Shown: positions 1-9,332, counted from the first letter of the stretch. The stretch: DNA of 64,000 nucleotides from Acidovorax sp. 69 (GCF_002797445.1 NZ_PGEP01000001.1:2728501-2792500); one strand, 5' to 3'. The notes: generated by a model not told the origin, from the letters alone. A program made the numbers and translations.

Positions 1-232
1 TTTCGAATCCTGGCTGGGAATCGCCGCACCGGCAGGCACACCCCCTGCCATCGTTGCGCGGATCAACAAGGAGTTACGTGCCGTTGTTGCCCAGCCAGAA
101 ATACGGCAACAACTCATCGATTGGGGCGGCACACCACAGACTGGTTCACCCCAGGAGTTCCAGGCCCGGGTTGAGCGCGACATCCAGAGTTTGCGCCAGG
201 TGGTTGCAGACCGACGCATTGAAACCGAGTAG
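1..232 (+). CDS. Bug/TctC-family periplasmic solute-binding protein, C-terminal end only
   Basis: The window opens inside a gene read from base 2 and stopped by TAG at 230-232, giving 76 residues. The end of the protein (WLGIAAPAGTPPAIVARIN, then a helix-rich tail) matches the C-terminal lobe of the Bug/TctC tripartite tricarboxylate receptor family. These are periplasmic proteins that bind carboxylates and are often orphan receptors in Comamonadaceae. The start and signal peptide lie outside the window, so the substrate cannot be inferred. Confidence 0.8.
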   Translation, partial: FESWLGIAAPAGTPPAIVARINKELRAVVAQPEIRQQLIDWGGTPQTGSPQEFQARVERDIQSLRQVVADRRIETE

Positions 233-459
233 TCCCCTCAAAGTGGGATCGTTCACTGATCCGGCCCTGCGACGTACTGAAAATTTTGCAAGCAGCGCTT
301 GCTGAAGCGTTTCGGCCAGTTCAGTGTGAGCGACTCAAACCTCATGGCCCGGATGCTCATTGAATGCGCCAAGCCTGGAGCGGGCTTTCACCGATGACCC
401 GCTGCGACAGCAGTGTGCCACGCCGCAATCTCAACCCAAACCTCAAACCTACGCACTTC

Positions 460-1032
460 ATGAAACCGATTCTTCACATCGTCGTTTGCAGCACCCGCCC
501 TGGCCGCGTCGGCCCCGCCGTCGCACAGTGGGCGCAGCAAGAAGCCCTGGCCAACGACAAATTCGATGCGCAAGTGGTGGACCTGGCGTCGTTCAATCTG
601 CCGGTTTTTGATGAGCCTGAGCACCCGCGCCTGCAGAAGTACCAACACGCCCACACCAAAGCCTGGAGTGCCAGCGTCCACGCGGCCGATGCCTTCGTGT
701 TCGTACTGCCAGAGTACAACTTCGGCCCCCCTTCGGCTCTGCTCAATGCCATGAACTACCTCGTGCGCGAATGGCAGTACAAACCAGCAGCTTTCGTCAG
801 CTACGGAGGCATGTCGGGCGGGGTGCGCGCAGTGCAGGTCACAAAGCAGCTGCTGACCACACTCAAGGTGATGCCTCTGCTCGAAGCGGTGGCCATACCA
901 AACGTGGGCCAGCACCTCGATATCGACAAAACCTTTGCACCGAATGATTTCCACACCAGCTCGGCAGCGGCCATGTTCGACGAGTTGTCTCGCTGGGCAC
1001 AGGCGCTCAAGCCGATGCGTGCGCCGTCGTGA
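460..1032 (+). CDS. NADPH-dependent FMN reductase family protein
   Basis: A 190-residue flavodoxin-fold protein. The N-terminal strand and phosphate-binding loop (ILHIVVCSTRPGRVGPAVAQW), the central PEYNFGPPSALLNAMNYL and the YGGMSGGVRA segment are typical of the NADPH-dependent FMN reductase / azoreductase-like family (PF03358), which reduces flavins or quinones in the cytoplasm. I chose the ATG at 460 because it places the first beta strand at the N terminus; an upstream ATG at 364 would add 32 residues that look non-coding. Monocistronic. The physiological substrate is unknown. Confidence 0.85.
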   Translation: MKPILHIVVCSTRPGRVGPAVAQWAQQEALANDKFDAQVVDLASFNLPVFDEPEHPRLQKYQHAHTKAWSASVHAADAFVFVLPEYNFGPPSALLNAMNYLVREWQYKPAAFVSYGGMSGGVRAVQVTKQLLTTLKVMPLLEAVAIPNVGQHLDIDKTFAPNDFHTSSAAAMFDELSRWAQALKPMRAPS

Positions 1033-1138
1033 GTGATTCGCGCGGTTAATACCGCTCAATACTGCGGAAGGCGTCGTGCTGAGGAGAACGGTGCCCATCA
1101 GATAAGCTGGAATCTTGGCGGGACAAATGAATTATTAA

Positions 1139-1164
1139 ATACTCTTTTAATTTAAAATGAGTAT
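1139..1164. promoter_or_regulatory. Probable HipB operator overlapping the hipB start
   Basis: ATACTC (1139-1144) and GAGTAT (1159-1164) are perfect 6-bp inverted arms around a very AT-rich 14-bp centre, in a region that is otherwise GC-rich. The right arm covers the ATG at 1157. HipB-type antitoxins repress their own operon by binding such inverted repeats, so this is the natural autoregulatory operator. If so, the downstream ATG at 1175 may be the real start. Confidence 0.55.
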
Positions 1165-1477
1165 AAATACGATCATGTCTACCGACCTCATCCCCACCCT
1201 CGCCGCCGCCCGCAAGGCCCACCAAATGACCCAGGCCCAGCTCGCCGAAAGCGCAGGCCTTTCCCGCATGACGGTGCAGCGCACCGAAGGGGGCGACCTG
1301 GACCCGCGCTATTCCACCCTGGCCGAAATGGCCCGCGTGCTGGGCATGGACATCATTGCCGTGCCCAGCAGCCTGCGGCCCAGCCTGGAGGCGTTCATCC
1401 AGTCGGGAGGCAAGTTTCTGGGCCAGCCGGAGGGTGTGGATGCCCCGCCCTCGGTGGTGGATGGCCTGCGCCGCTGA
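1157..1477 (+). CDS. hipB: HipB-like XRE-family antitoxin
   Basis: 106 residues. An XRE/Cro helix-turn-helix occupies roughly residues 13-65 (AARKAHQMTQAQLAESAGLS, recognition helix RMTVQRTEGG). The C-terminal tail of about 35 residues is typical of HipB partners. It lies 15 bp before a HipA gene on the same strand, so the two form a type II toxin-antitoxin operon in which HipB neutralises HipA and represses transcription. The ATG at 1157 sits inside the putative operator; the in-frame ATG at 1175 (MSTDLIPTL) is a credible alternative start that gives 100 residues. Confidence 0.85.
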   Translation: MSINTIMSTDLIPTLAAARKAHQMTQAQLAESAGLSRMTVQRTEGGDLDPRYSTLAEMARVLGMDIIAVPSSLRPSLEAFIQSGGKFLGQPEGVDAPPSVVDGLRR

Positions 1478-1492
1478 CCGTAGCAACGCCCC

Positions 1493-2830
1493 ATGAGCAC
1501 CTCCATCCGCTACCTGCGCCTGTACCTGCACCGCCCCGCGCAGGCGGATGGCCACCCCGGTGGGCGGGAGCCCATCGGCTACCTCTCGCAATACGGCGAC
1601 ATCCTGCGCGTGTCATTCGACGAGAGCTACATCCGCAACCCGCAGCGCCCCACCCTGTCGCTGAGCTTTCAGGGTGCAAACGAGGCGGCCACGCAGCAGA
1701 TTCTGGCGTCGGCACGCGATGCGCGGCTGGTGCGCACCGATGGGCGCTGGCCTGCCTATTTTCAGAACCTGCTGCCCGAGGGCCACAACCGCGAGCGGCT
1801 GGCGCGCGAGCGCGGTTGCAGCCCCGATGACGAGTTCGAGCTGCTGGCCGCCGCAGGCCATGACCTGATGGGCGCGCTGGAGGTGGAGCCCGTGCCCGCG
1901 CAAGACGGCATCCCGGACGTGGTGCGGCACTGGCACACCACGCAGGGGCTGGATGTGCTGGAGCCGGGGTTTGTGGAGTTTCCGGTGGAAGACGCGGCAT
2001 CGCTGCCCGGCGTGGTGACCAAGTTCAGCGCGGTGCAGGACGGCCGCCGCTACACCGTGCACCGCCAGGGCGCGGCGGGCAGCGTGATCTTGAAGCTGCC
2101 CACCACCGCCCACCCCGACCTGGTGGCCAACGAATACACGGGCTACCAGCTGTGCAAGGCGCTGGGCTTGCATTGCGCCGATGTGCGCGTCATCACCCGC
2201 GCTGAGGCTGACCTGCCCGATGCCGTGCCCTTCAACGAAATTTTGGCCGTGCAGCGTTTTGACCACCTGCCCGGCGGCGCGCGCGTGCACATGGAGGAGT
2301 TCAATCAGGTGCTGGGCTACACCCCGCGCCAAAAGTACGGCAAAACCCATGGCAAGGGCGCACTGCAGGACTGGGCCACCATGTTGCGCGTGCTCAACCG
2401 CCTGAGCCGCCAGCCGGTGTTGGACACACGCGAGTTTCTGGCGCGCATGGTGGCGTTCATCCTGATGGGCAACACCGATGCCCACCTGAAAAACTGGGCG
2501 CTGGTCTACCCCGATGGCCGCGTGCCGCAGCTGGCGCCGGTGTACGACCCCGTGTGCGTGGCTGCGTTTTTTGACGGCGTACCCGACCACCAATACGCGG
2601 TGAACCGTGCCATCGACCACACCCTGCGGGCGCTGACCTGGGGCGATCTGGAAGGCCTGATGAAATCTGCCGGGCTGCTGCGTGTGCCCCGGCACCTGGC
2701 GCTGCTGCGCGAAACAGTGAAACAGGCCCAGGCAGACTGGCCCGCCTTGTTGCAAGCCACCACCACGCCGCCGACCGTGCGCACCACGGTATTGCAGCGC
2801 CTGGCGGGCGGGGTGAAGCTGACAGCGTGA
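1493..2830 (+). CDS. hipA: HipA-family serine/threonine kinase toxin
   Basis: 445 residues, the usual HipA length. The N-terminal subdomain spans roughly residues 5-125 and the kinase C domain 165-400. Catalytic features are visible: NTDAHLKNW with D329, K333 and N334, and the metal-binding APVYD with D352. The segment ASLPGVVTKFSAV keeps a serine (S170) at the place of the autophosphorylated Ser150 of E. coli HipA, in a less usual sequence context. HipA of E. coli phosphorylates glutamyl-tRNA synthetase and causes persistence; the target here is unknown. It follows hipB with a 15-bp gap, consistent with co-transcription. Confidence 0.88.
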   Translation: MSTSIRYLRLYLHRPAQADGHPGGREPIGYLSQYGDILRVSFDESYIRNPQRPTLSLSFQGANEAATQQILASARDARLVRTDGRWPAYFQNLLPEGHNRERLARERGCSPDDEFELLAAAGHDLMGALEVEPVPAQDGIPDVVRHWHTTQGLDVLEPGFVEFPVEDAASLPGVVTKFSAVQDGRRYTVHRQGAAGSVILKLPTTAHPDLVANEYTGYQLCKALGLHCADVRVITRAEADLPDAVPFNEILAVQRFDHLPGGARVHMEEFNQVLGYTPRQKYGKTHGKGALQDWATMLRVLNRLSRQPVLDTREFLARMVAFILMGNTDAHLKNWALVYPDGRVPQLAPVYDPVCVAAFFDGVPDHQYAVNRAIDHTLRALTWGDLEGLMKSAGLLRVPRHLALLRETVKQAQADWPALLQATTTPPTVRTTVLQRLAGGVKLTA

Positions 2831-2889
2831 CCATGGCGCATGGCGCAGCGGCGTCAGGCACCCAGCATCTGAAGCGCTTCCCATACAGC

Positions 2890-2960
2890 CAAATGTGCTA
2901 TTGAATGAATAGCGCATTGCGCTTATTCATCAAGCGCACCACCCGTTTTTATACAAATTC
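2890..2960 (+). repeat. Palindromic AT-rich repeat, copy R1
   Basis: Downstream of hipA. It shows the family pattern: an AAATxTGCTATT start, a GCGCTT / AAGCGC dyad core and a TTTTT-AAAT end. It is one of nine related copies in the window and one of the more diverged. Confidence 0.6.
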
Positions 2961-3044
2961 CTTGCCGGTTACATGACCCAAATGTGATGCCACCGTGGAT
3001 ACTGGGCCTCGCAAGCCTCCAATCACCCTCCCTCAAGGATGCCC

Positions 3045-3329
3045 ATGGCCAAGATCCTGGAAGTGAAGTACGAGCACCAGGCCGACGCCCGCGTGTGCGA
3101 GGTGGCCCAAAAAAGCCTGGCCGATCTGTGCTGGCACGAAGTCGCCTACCCTACGCAAGCCACGGGCGATGCGGTCTGGTTCCTGGTGGCCTATGCGAAC
3201 CAGGCGAGCTTCAAGGTTTACCGCGTCAAACATGCCAGCCAGGCAGACCTCAAACTCTTCAAAGTGGCCACCCCCGAGGAAGCGGGCTGGCGCACCAAAG
3301 ACCATCTGCTGCGCGGCAAGCTGGGGTGA
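3045..3329 (+). CDS. Small beta-repeat protein, DUF6150-like
   Basis: 94 residues made almost entirely of a degenerate repeat of about 16 residues. Units such as VKYEHQADARVCEVA, VAYANQASFKVYRV and VKHASQADLKLFKV all share a (Y/H)-x-x-QA-(D/S)-x-(K/R)-V core. From memory this is the DUF6150 family, of unknown function. I chose the second ATG (3045) because AAGG at 3035-3038 lies 6 bp upstream of it; the ATG at 3039 would leave no room for a ribosome site. No neighbour suggests a role. Confidence 0.75.
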   Translation: MAKILEVKYEHQADARVCEVAQKSLADLCWHEVAYPTQATGDAVWFLVAYANQASFKVYRVKHASQADLKLFKVATPEEAGWRTKDHLLRGKLG

Positions 3330-3592
3330 CCTCTGCCGGGCAACGGCCACAAGCCCTTGGAGCGGGTTCTCAGCCAGAGGCAATCCGGGCGTCAGTGCCT
3401 CTTGTGAGGCACGGTGGACAAGAAGATAGGCTCGCTTGCTGCAGCGGTCACGCAACGTACCGGCACCCAGGTCATTGTGCGAACGTGAATGACAAACACG
3501 CCCATGCCACAACACGAGGCCGCAGGGTCTTGCACCGGGCGCAGCACGCGTAACATGGCGCGGGGGGCGCTGCTCCCCCCACGACTCCATGT
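3330..3592. other. Intergenic stretch without a recognisable gene
   Basis: No convincing ORF on either strand. The only structure seen is a GGGGGG/CCCCCC stem (3562-3567 with 3575-3580, 7-nt loop) without a T run, followed directly by repeat copy R2. It might end transcription from the DUF6150-like gene, but it is not a classical terminator. Confidence 0.5.
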
Positions 3593-3652
3593 AAAAATCC
3601 TGATTTGATAGCTACCAAGGCATACTGAACAAGCACCGGTGGCTATTTTGAC
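3593..3652 (+). repeat. Palindromic AT-rich repeat, copy R2
   Basis: Family start TTTGATAGCTACCA at 3604-3617, a weak core and the family end GGCTATTTTGACC. It lies just upstream of the chromate transporter genes, and the open frame of the first gene begins right after its TGA. Confidence 0.65.
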
Positions 3653-3664
3653 CCCACCCTCGCC

Positions 3665-4263
3665 ATGGCCGCTGCCACCGATCTACCCACCCCCTCCCCG
3701 AGCCTTCTCCAAGGCCCCAACCCCGCAACCCGGCCGACCTGTTCTGGTCCTTCACCTGGCTGGCCCTGCAGGGCTTTGGCGGCGTGCTGGCGGTGGTGCA
3801 GCGCGAACTGGTGGAGAAAAAACGCTGGATGACCAACGAGGAGTTTGTCGAGGACTGGGCCGTGGCGCAGATCATGCCGGGCCCCAACGTGGTCAACCTC
3901 AGCATCATGATTGGCGACCGCTACTTTGGGCTGCGCGGGGCGTTTGCGGCCCTCGCGGGTATGCTGACGTTTCCGCTCATGCTGGTGCTGGCACTGGCCG
4001 TGGTGTACGCACAATTTGCCAGCCACCCCGCCGTGGCCGGTGCGCTGCGTGGCATGGGCGCCGTGGCGGCCGGGCTGATCGCGGGCGTGGGGATCAAGCT
4101 CTTTGTCTCGATCAAGAACCACCCGCTGAGCCGGCCGCTGTGCATGGCCGTGACGGCACTGACCATCGTGGCCATGGCGTGGTTGCGCTGGCCTTTGTTC
4201 TGGATATTGCCGGTGATCGGCGGCGCAGCCTGCGTGCTGACATGGAGAAAGCTCGCGCCATGA
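3665..4263 (+). CDS. Chromate transporter, first half (ChrA family), 5' end apparently frameshifted
   Basis: The readable protein is a CHR-domain membrane protein: FWSFTWLALQGFGG, then the family motif AQIMPGPNVVNLS and several transmembrane helices, ending at TGA 4261-4263. The first helix is encoded from about 3730 in one frame, but that frame has no ATG, GTG or TTG before GTG 3784, which would cut off the first helix. The ATG at 3665 (MAAATDLPTPSPSLLQG) is in another frame; restoring one base in the C-rich stretch 3697-3730 would join the two. Either a recent frameshift or a sequencing error. It overlaps the second half-gene by ATGA. Split pairs of this kind export chromate. Confidence 0.7.
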
Positions 4264-4874
4264 ACGCTGCCGCCACTGTGACCGCCCCTCTTCTGGCCCT
4301 GAGCGCAGGCGACTGGTTCAACCTGTTTCTGTACTACCTGTCGCTGTCGCTGCTGGCCGTGGGTGGCGCCATTGCCACCGCGCCCGATATGCACCGTTTC
4401 CTCGTCGAGCGCCAGGCCTGGCTGACCGATCCGCAGTTCAACGCGTCGATCGCCATCGCACAGGCCGCACCAGGCCCCAATGTGTTGTTCATCGCCCTGC
4501 TGGGCTGGAACGTGGGCATCAACGCCGGTGGCCCAGGCATGAATGGCTGGCTGCTCGGGACGCTGGGCATGGCGGTGTGCATGCTGGGGGTGATGCTGCC
4601 CAGCAGCCTGCTGACTTGGCTGGCCACGCGCTGGGGTCACCGCAATCGCGAGCGCCGGGGGGTGCGGGCCTTCAAGCAGGGCATGGCACCGGTGGTGATC
4701 GGCCTGCTGCTGGCTACCTCATGGGTGCTGGCCCGCGCGCATGGCAGCCCCACTGCGGCCTGGCCGCTGTGGCTGCTGAGCGCCGTGACCGTGGTGCTGG
4801 TGTGGCGCACCAAGCTGCATCTGCTGTGGATGCTGGGCGCAGGGGCGCTGCTGGGCGCGCTGGGCTGGGTGTGA
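4260..4874 (+). CDS. Chromate transporter, second half (ChrA family)
   Basis: 204 residues with about six hydrophobic segments. The CHR-domain signature AQAAPGPNVLFIALLGWNVG is near residue 60, and the N terminus (LFLYYLSLSLLAVGGAIATAP) is the family's first helix. The start ATG overlaps the stop of the upstream CHR gene (ATGA at 4260-4263), so the two halves are translationally coupled, as in the known short-chain ChrA pairs that work as heterodimers in the inner membrane. The intact second half argues that the 5' damage in the partner is recent or artificial. Confidence 0.85.
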   Translation: MNAAATVTAPLLALSAGDWFNLFLYYLSLSLLAVGGAIATAPDMHRFLVERQAWLTDPQFNASIAIAQAAPGPNVLFIALLGWNVGINAGGPGMNGWLLGTLGMAVCMLGVMLPSSLLTWLATRWGHRNRERRGVRAFKQGMAPVVIGLLLATSWVLARAHGSPTAAWPLWLLSAVTVVLVWRTKLHLLWMLGAGALLGALGWV

Positions 4875-4972
4875 CCAAGCCCTGAACGCACCAAAACGCA
4901 CCCCAGAGCCCGTGCCCACCCCCGGCAGCCGGCAGGGGTGGCTTACGCGCCAGACGCGCGGTCGAGCATTTC

Positions 4973-6139
4973 TTAACTGATCCGGCGCCCGTTTTCTGCG
5001 TAGATCGCCAGGTAAATGGCGTCCGAACCAATGTACGGCGCCTTGTTGCCAAAGCCGATATTGAAGTCACCAAACGACAGTGCACGGATGCTCGTCAGCC
5101 CGGCGCGCAGGCGCTCACGCGTAGGTTCTTTGCCCGCGTTCTTCAGGCCTTCGATCATGATCTGGGCATTGAGCCAGCCTTCGAGCGCGCTGCCGCTGTT
5201 CAAGAACGCGGCATCTGCGCCGGTGGCCTTCATGGTGCTCTGGAACTTGCGCACCACCACCGACTTCTGCGAATTGGCGTCCGGGAACACCTGCACCAGC
5301 GCAAGGCCACGCGTGGATGCGGCCAGCTTGGGCAGCTCGGACGAGATCACGGTGACCGACAGCCCCGCCAACGGCACACCCTGCGCCTTGGCGCGGAACG
5401 CCTGCACAAACGCCGTGTTGGCGGTGCCCGTGGTGGCCAGCAACACCGCGCCGGGGCGCTCAGCGGCCACCTTGTCGGCCAACTCAGCACCGTTCTTGCC
5501 ATCCACAGCCAGCGCAAATTCGCCCCCGCGCTCGACCTTGATCTCGTCCAGCGCCCGGGACATGTCCTTGAGCACTTCCTTGCCGAAGGGGTTGTCCAGA
5601 TAAACCACGGCAATGCGCTTGAGACCCATGTCCACGATCTGCTTGACCAGGCGCTGTGTCTCCTCGCGGTAGCTCGGGCGCAAGAAAAACACATGGCGAT
5701 TTTCCGGCGCGCGCAGCGAGGTGGCGCCCGTGACCGGGCCCACAGTGGGAATGCCCTTCGACTCGATCAGCGGCAAGATGGACGCCGTGTTGGCGGTGCC
5801 CAATGGCGAAATCAGCGCAAACACCGACTGCGCCTCTACCATGTCCGTCACATTCTTGAGGGTGCGGCTGGCTACGTAGCCATCGTCCTTCACCTCCATG
5901 CGAATTTCGCGGCCGTGCACGCCGCCTGCGGCATTGACCTCGGCAAACGCGGCTTTCATGCCCGCCACCTGCTCAATGCCCGCCTGACCCAAGGGGCCGG
6001 TCAGTGCGATGGAGCAGCCGAGGTTGATCGACCGTGCGGTCAGCGCCTCTTCAGCCGCCATGGAAGTCTGGGCCCATACGGGCAGGCCAGTGGCAGCGAC
6101 AGCCTGGGTGGCGCGCAAAAGAAAGTGACGACGGCTCAT
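4973..6139 (-). CDS. ABC transporter substrate-binding protein, LivK/Peripla_BP_6 type
   Basis: 388 residues. The N terminus MSRRHFLLRATQAVAATG is a twin-arginine-type signal with cleavage near the WAQ. The rest is a type I periplasmic fold (LGCSIALTGPLGQAG; AVVYLDNPFGKEVL; VLLATTGTANTAFV) of the branched-chain amino acid / urea / aromatic acid binding group. I chose the ATG at 6139; a TTG at 6163 would prepend eight residues and spoil the signal. No permease or ATPase gene is adjacent, so it is an orphan receptor or serves a transporter elsewhere. The ligand is not predictable. Confidence 0.85.
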   Translation of the reverse strand: MSRRHFLLRATQAVAATGLPVWAQTSMAAEEALTARSINLGCSIALTGPLGQAGIEQVAGMKAAFAEVNAAGGVHGREIRMEVKDDGYVASRTLKNVTDMVEAQSVFALISPLGTANTASILPLIESKGIPTVGPVTGATSLRAPENRHVFFLRPSYREETQRLVKQIVDMGLKRIAVVYLDNPFGKEVLKDMSRALDEIKVERGGEFALAVDGKNGAELADKVAAERPGAVLLATTGTANTAFVQAFRAKAQGVPLAGLSVTVISSELPKLAASTRGLALVQVFPDANSQKSVVVRKFQSTMKATGADAAFLNSGSALEGWLNAQIMIEGLKNAGKEPTRERLRAGLTSIRALSFGDFNIGFGNKAPYIGSDAIYLAIYAENGRRIS

Positions 6140-6306
6140 GGTGGTGTGTGACTGAAAAAGCAAAGGTGGCGCAGGCTACCGGCCGCTGCGCCCCGCCACT
6201 GTCCGCTGTGCGACACAAGCCGCTGTGCCGACCAGAAATAGGGGGTTTTCACTGAGCCAGGACAAACAGCGCAGACAAAGTACGCCCGCGCCTTGCCCCG
6301 GTAGCC

Positions 6307-7044
6307 TCAGCGGCCCAACAACTGCGGCAACAGGGTGGCGGCCGTGCCGCGCAGCAACAGGTGTGCCACACCGTCCAGTTCGCTGTGGGCGGGATTGAGT
6401 ACGACCACGCGTGCGCCAGTGGCCCGGGCCTGGTGCGCCAGGCCCGCCGCCGGATAAACCGCGCCCGCCGTGCCCACCACCAGCATCAGATCACACCGCC
6501 CCGCAGCGTTGTGGGCGGCATCCAGCACATCCGGAGGCAAGGGCTCGCCAAACCACACCACCCCCGGCCGCAGCAGGTTGCCACAGCCCCCGCAATGCGG
6601 TGGGTGGCCCGCGACGGCGTGCCCGGCAAGGCAACAGCTGCGTGGCGTGTCAAGCCATTGGTATTCAAAGATGTCACCGTGCAGGCACAACACGCCGGTG
6701 CTGCCCGCACACTGGTGCAGGCCGTCGACGTTCTGGGTGATCAGCGTGAGCCCGCCCGGGTGTTATTGCCCAAAGGTAGCCAGTGCAAGGTGCCCAGCGT
6801 TGGGTGACACCTCAGCCAGCAGCTCGCGCCGGTACTGGTACCAGTCCCACACGCGCTGCGGATGGCTGCGAAAGCCCTCTTCGGTCGCCATGTCCTCGGG
6901 CCGAAACTGCGCCCAATAGCCGGTCTGCGCATCGCGGAAGGTGGGCACGCCCGATTCGGCACTGACACCGGCCCCGGTCAGTACGGCAAGGTGCCGCGCC
7001 TGCTGAACCCAGGTTCTGGCGTCGTCAAGCGGGGCACCCGGCAT
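6307..7044 (-). pseudogene. SIR2-family NAD-dependent protein deacylase, interrupted by an in-frame TAA
   Basis: The sirtuin signatures are all present in one frame: GAGVSAESGVPTFRD near the N terminus, TQNVDGLHQCAG, zinc cysteines in the C...HCGGCG segment, VVGTAGAVYPAAGL and VVLNPAHSEL. The frame carries a TAA at 6763-6765, between LALATFGQ and HPGGLTLITQNVDGLH, so translation from ATG 7044 stops after 93 codons, before the catalytic histidine. There is no shift of frame, only the stop. It begins 13 bp after rlmB and was probably co-transcribed with it. The protein is inactive unless the stop is read through or is a base-call error. Confidence 0.8.
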
Positions 7045-7057
7045 GGGGCGGGGCGGT

Positions 7058-7804
7058 TCAGGTCCGCTGACGCAGTGCCTCGTAAAGGCACACACCGCTG
7101 GCTACCGACACGTTCAGGCTTTCCACAGCCCCTTTCATGGGGATGCTGACCAGCTCATCGCAGGTCTTGCGGGTGAGCTGGCGCATGCCGTCGCCCTCCG
7201 CGCCCAGCACCAGAGCGACGGGGCCTTTCAGGTCCACCTGGTACACGGTCTTGGGTGCGTCGTCGCTGGTGCCGATACACCAGATATTGCGCTCCTTGAG
7301 TTCATTGAGCGTGCGCGACAGGTTGGTCACCATGAAGTACGGCATGGTCTCGGCCGCGCCACTGGCCACCTTGGCCACGGTGGCGTTGATGCCCACGGCA
7401 TGGTCCTTGGGGGCGATCACCGCGTGGGCGCCCGCGCCATCGGCCACGCGCAGGCAAGCGCCCAGGTTGTGCGGGTCGGTCACGCCGTCGAGCACCAGCA
7501 GCAGCGGATTTTCAATGCCAGCGGCTTCCAGGTTCTCCAAAAGCTCATCGAGCGAGGTGATCTGGGCCACGGGCTCCACGCGGGCGGCCACGCCCTGGTG
7601 GCCATGGCTGCCGGCCAGTTTGGCAATGCGCTCGCTGTCGGCTTCGATCAGGCGGGCGCCGGCCTCGCGGGCGCGGTCGAGAAACTGGCGCATGCGGGCA
7701 TCGCGCCGCGTGACTTCGTAGTAAATCTCGATGACGGACTTTGGTGCGGTCTTCAGACGCACACCCACGGCGTGAAAGCCGAAGAGAACTTTGGGGCTGG
7801 ACAT
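7058..7804 (-). CDS. rlmB: 23S rRNA (guanosine-2251-2'-O)-methyltransferase RlmB
   Basis: 248 residues. The N-terminal substrate-binding domain (VLFGFHAVGVRL) is followed by a SpoU/TrmH knot domain with all three motifs: LDGVTDPHNLGACLR near 105, VLGAEGDGMRQL near 197 and the C-terminal IPMKGAVESLNVSVASGV. RlmB methylates the ribose of G2251 in the peptidyl-transferase P loop. The length and motif order match the family. The broken sirtuin gene follows on the same strand. Confidence 0.93.
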   Translation of the reverse strand: MSSPKVLFGFHAVGVRLKTAPKSVIEIYYEVTRRDARMRQFLDRAREAGARLIEADSERIAKLAGSHGHQGVAARVEPVAQITSLDELLENLEAAGIENPLLLVLDGVTDPHNLGACLRVADGAGAHAVIAPKDHAVGINATVAKVASGAAETMPYFMVTNLSRTLNELKERNIWCIGTSDDAPKTVYQVDLKGPVALVLGAEGDGMRQLTRKTCDELVSIPMKGAVESLNVSVASGVCLYEALRQRT

Positions 7805-7845
7805 GGGGGGATTATCCGCTGGCTACAGACTGCGCTGCATGGCAA

Positions 7846-7911
7846 CTATCAATTTCATAGCTGCCAGCGCATGAACTACCTGCACCAGCGGCCAAAAACA
7901 CTCCAAATTGC
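7846..7911 (+). repeat. Palindromic AT-rich repeat, copy R3
   Basis: Contains CATAGCTGCCAGCGC, ACCAGCGGCCAAAAACA and a final CCAAAT. It fills the gap between the ABC ATPase and rlmB genes. Confidence 0.7.
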
Positions 7912-7919
7912 TTCGCGAC

Positions 7920-8621
<702 letters not shown>

Positions 8622-8636
8622 GAAAGGCACTTTACT

Positions 8637-9317
8637 TTGATTCGATATCTGCAACGACGCCACTTTATCCTGAGCACAGCGACCGCCGCGATGGTGGGGC
8701 TTTGTGCCCCTGCCGTGTTGGCGCAAGCGAACAGCAAGGCGGCGACCACGCCCGCTCGGCAGCCGGTGATCCTCGTGCTCGGTGACTCACTGAGCGCGGA
8801 GTACGGTCTTGCACGTGGCACCGGCTGGGTGGCATTGCTCGAAAAGCAGTTGGTTCAGGAGAAATGGGCGGCCACGGTGGTCAACGCCAGTGTGAGCGGC
8901 GACACCACCTCGGGTGGACGCTCGCGCCTGGCAGCACTGCTGGCGCAGCACAAACCCAGTCATGTGGTGATCGAGTTGGGCGGCAACGACGCGCTGCGCG
9001 GGTTGCCACTGAAAAATACCGAAGAGAACCTGGCCTGGATGACGCAGACGGCGCAGAAAACGGGTGCCAAGGTCCTGCTGGTGGGAATGCAGGTGCCACC
9101 CAACTATGGCACCGACTACGCAAACCGGTTTGCGGGTTTGTTCACCACCGTGGCGCAGGCGCAGAGGGCTGCGGTAGTGCCCTTCCTGCTGAAGGGAGTG
9201 GCCGACGGGCCTGATCCAACCCGCCTGTTCCAGCCAGACCGCATCCACCCACGCGCCGAAGCGCATCCGCAGATGCTGGCCAATGTCTGGCCGGAACTCA
9301 AGAAACTGATGCGCTGA
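8637..9317 (+). CDS. tesA: TesA-like SGNH/GDSL esterase (thioesterase I / lysophospholipase), TTG start
   Basis: 226 residues. An N-terminal signal (RRHFILSTATAAMVGLCAPAVLAQA) is followed by SGNH hydrolase blocks: LGDSLSAEYG (nucleophile Ser), VNASVSGDT, GGNDALRG and DRIHP with the catalytic Asp and His. It is a periplasmic esterase. I prefer the TTG at 8637 because AAAGG at 8623-8627 is 9 bp upstream and it gives a complete signal peptide; the first ATG (8691) would remove the positively charged n-region. Divergent from a YbbA-like ATPase, as in E. coli. Confidence 0.88.
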   Translation: MIRYLQRRHFILSTATAAMVGLCAPAVLAQANSKAATTPARQPVILVLGDSLSAEYGLARGTGWVALLEKQLVQEKWAATVVNASVSGDTTSGGRSRLAALLAQHKPSHVVIELGGNDALRGLPLKNTEENLAWMTQTAQKTGAKVLLVGMQVPPNYGTDYANRFAGLFTTVAQAQRAAVVPFLLKGVADGPDPTRLFQPDRIHPRAEAHPQMLANVWPELKKLMR

Positions 9318-9332
9318 GATGCGCCTGGCGCC

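Noticed and set aside
3639..4259. Upstream extension of the second chromate transporter frame from GTG 3639
   Set aside because: The extension is Arg/Pro/Gly-rich non-membrane sequence antithetic to the CHR fold; the ATG at 4260 with ATGA coupling is far better.
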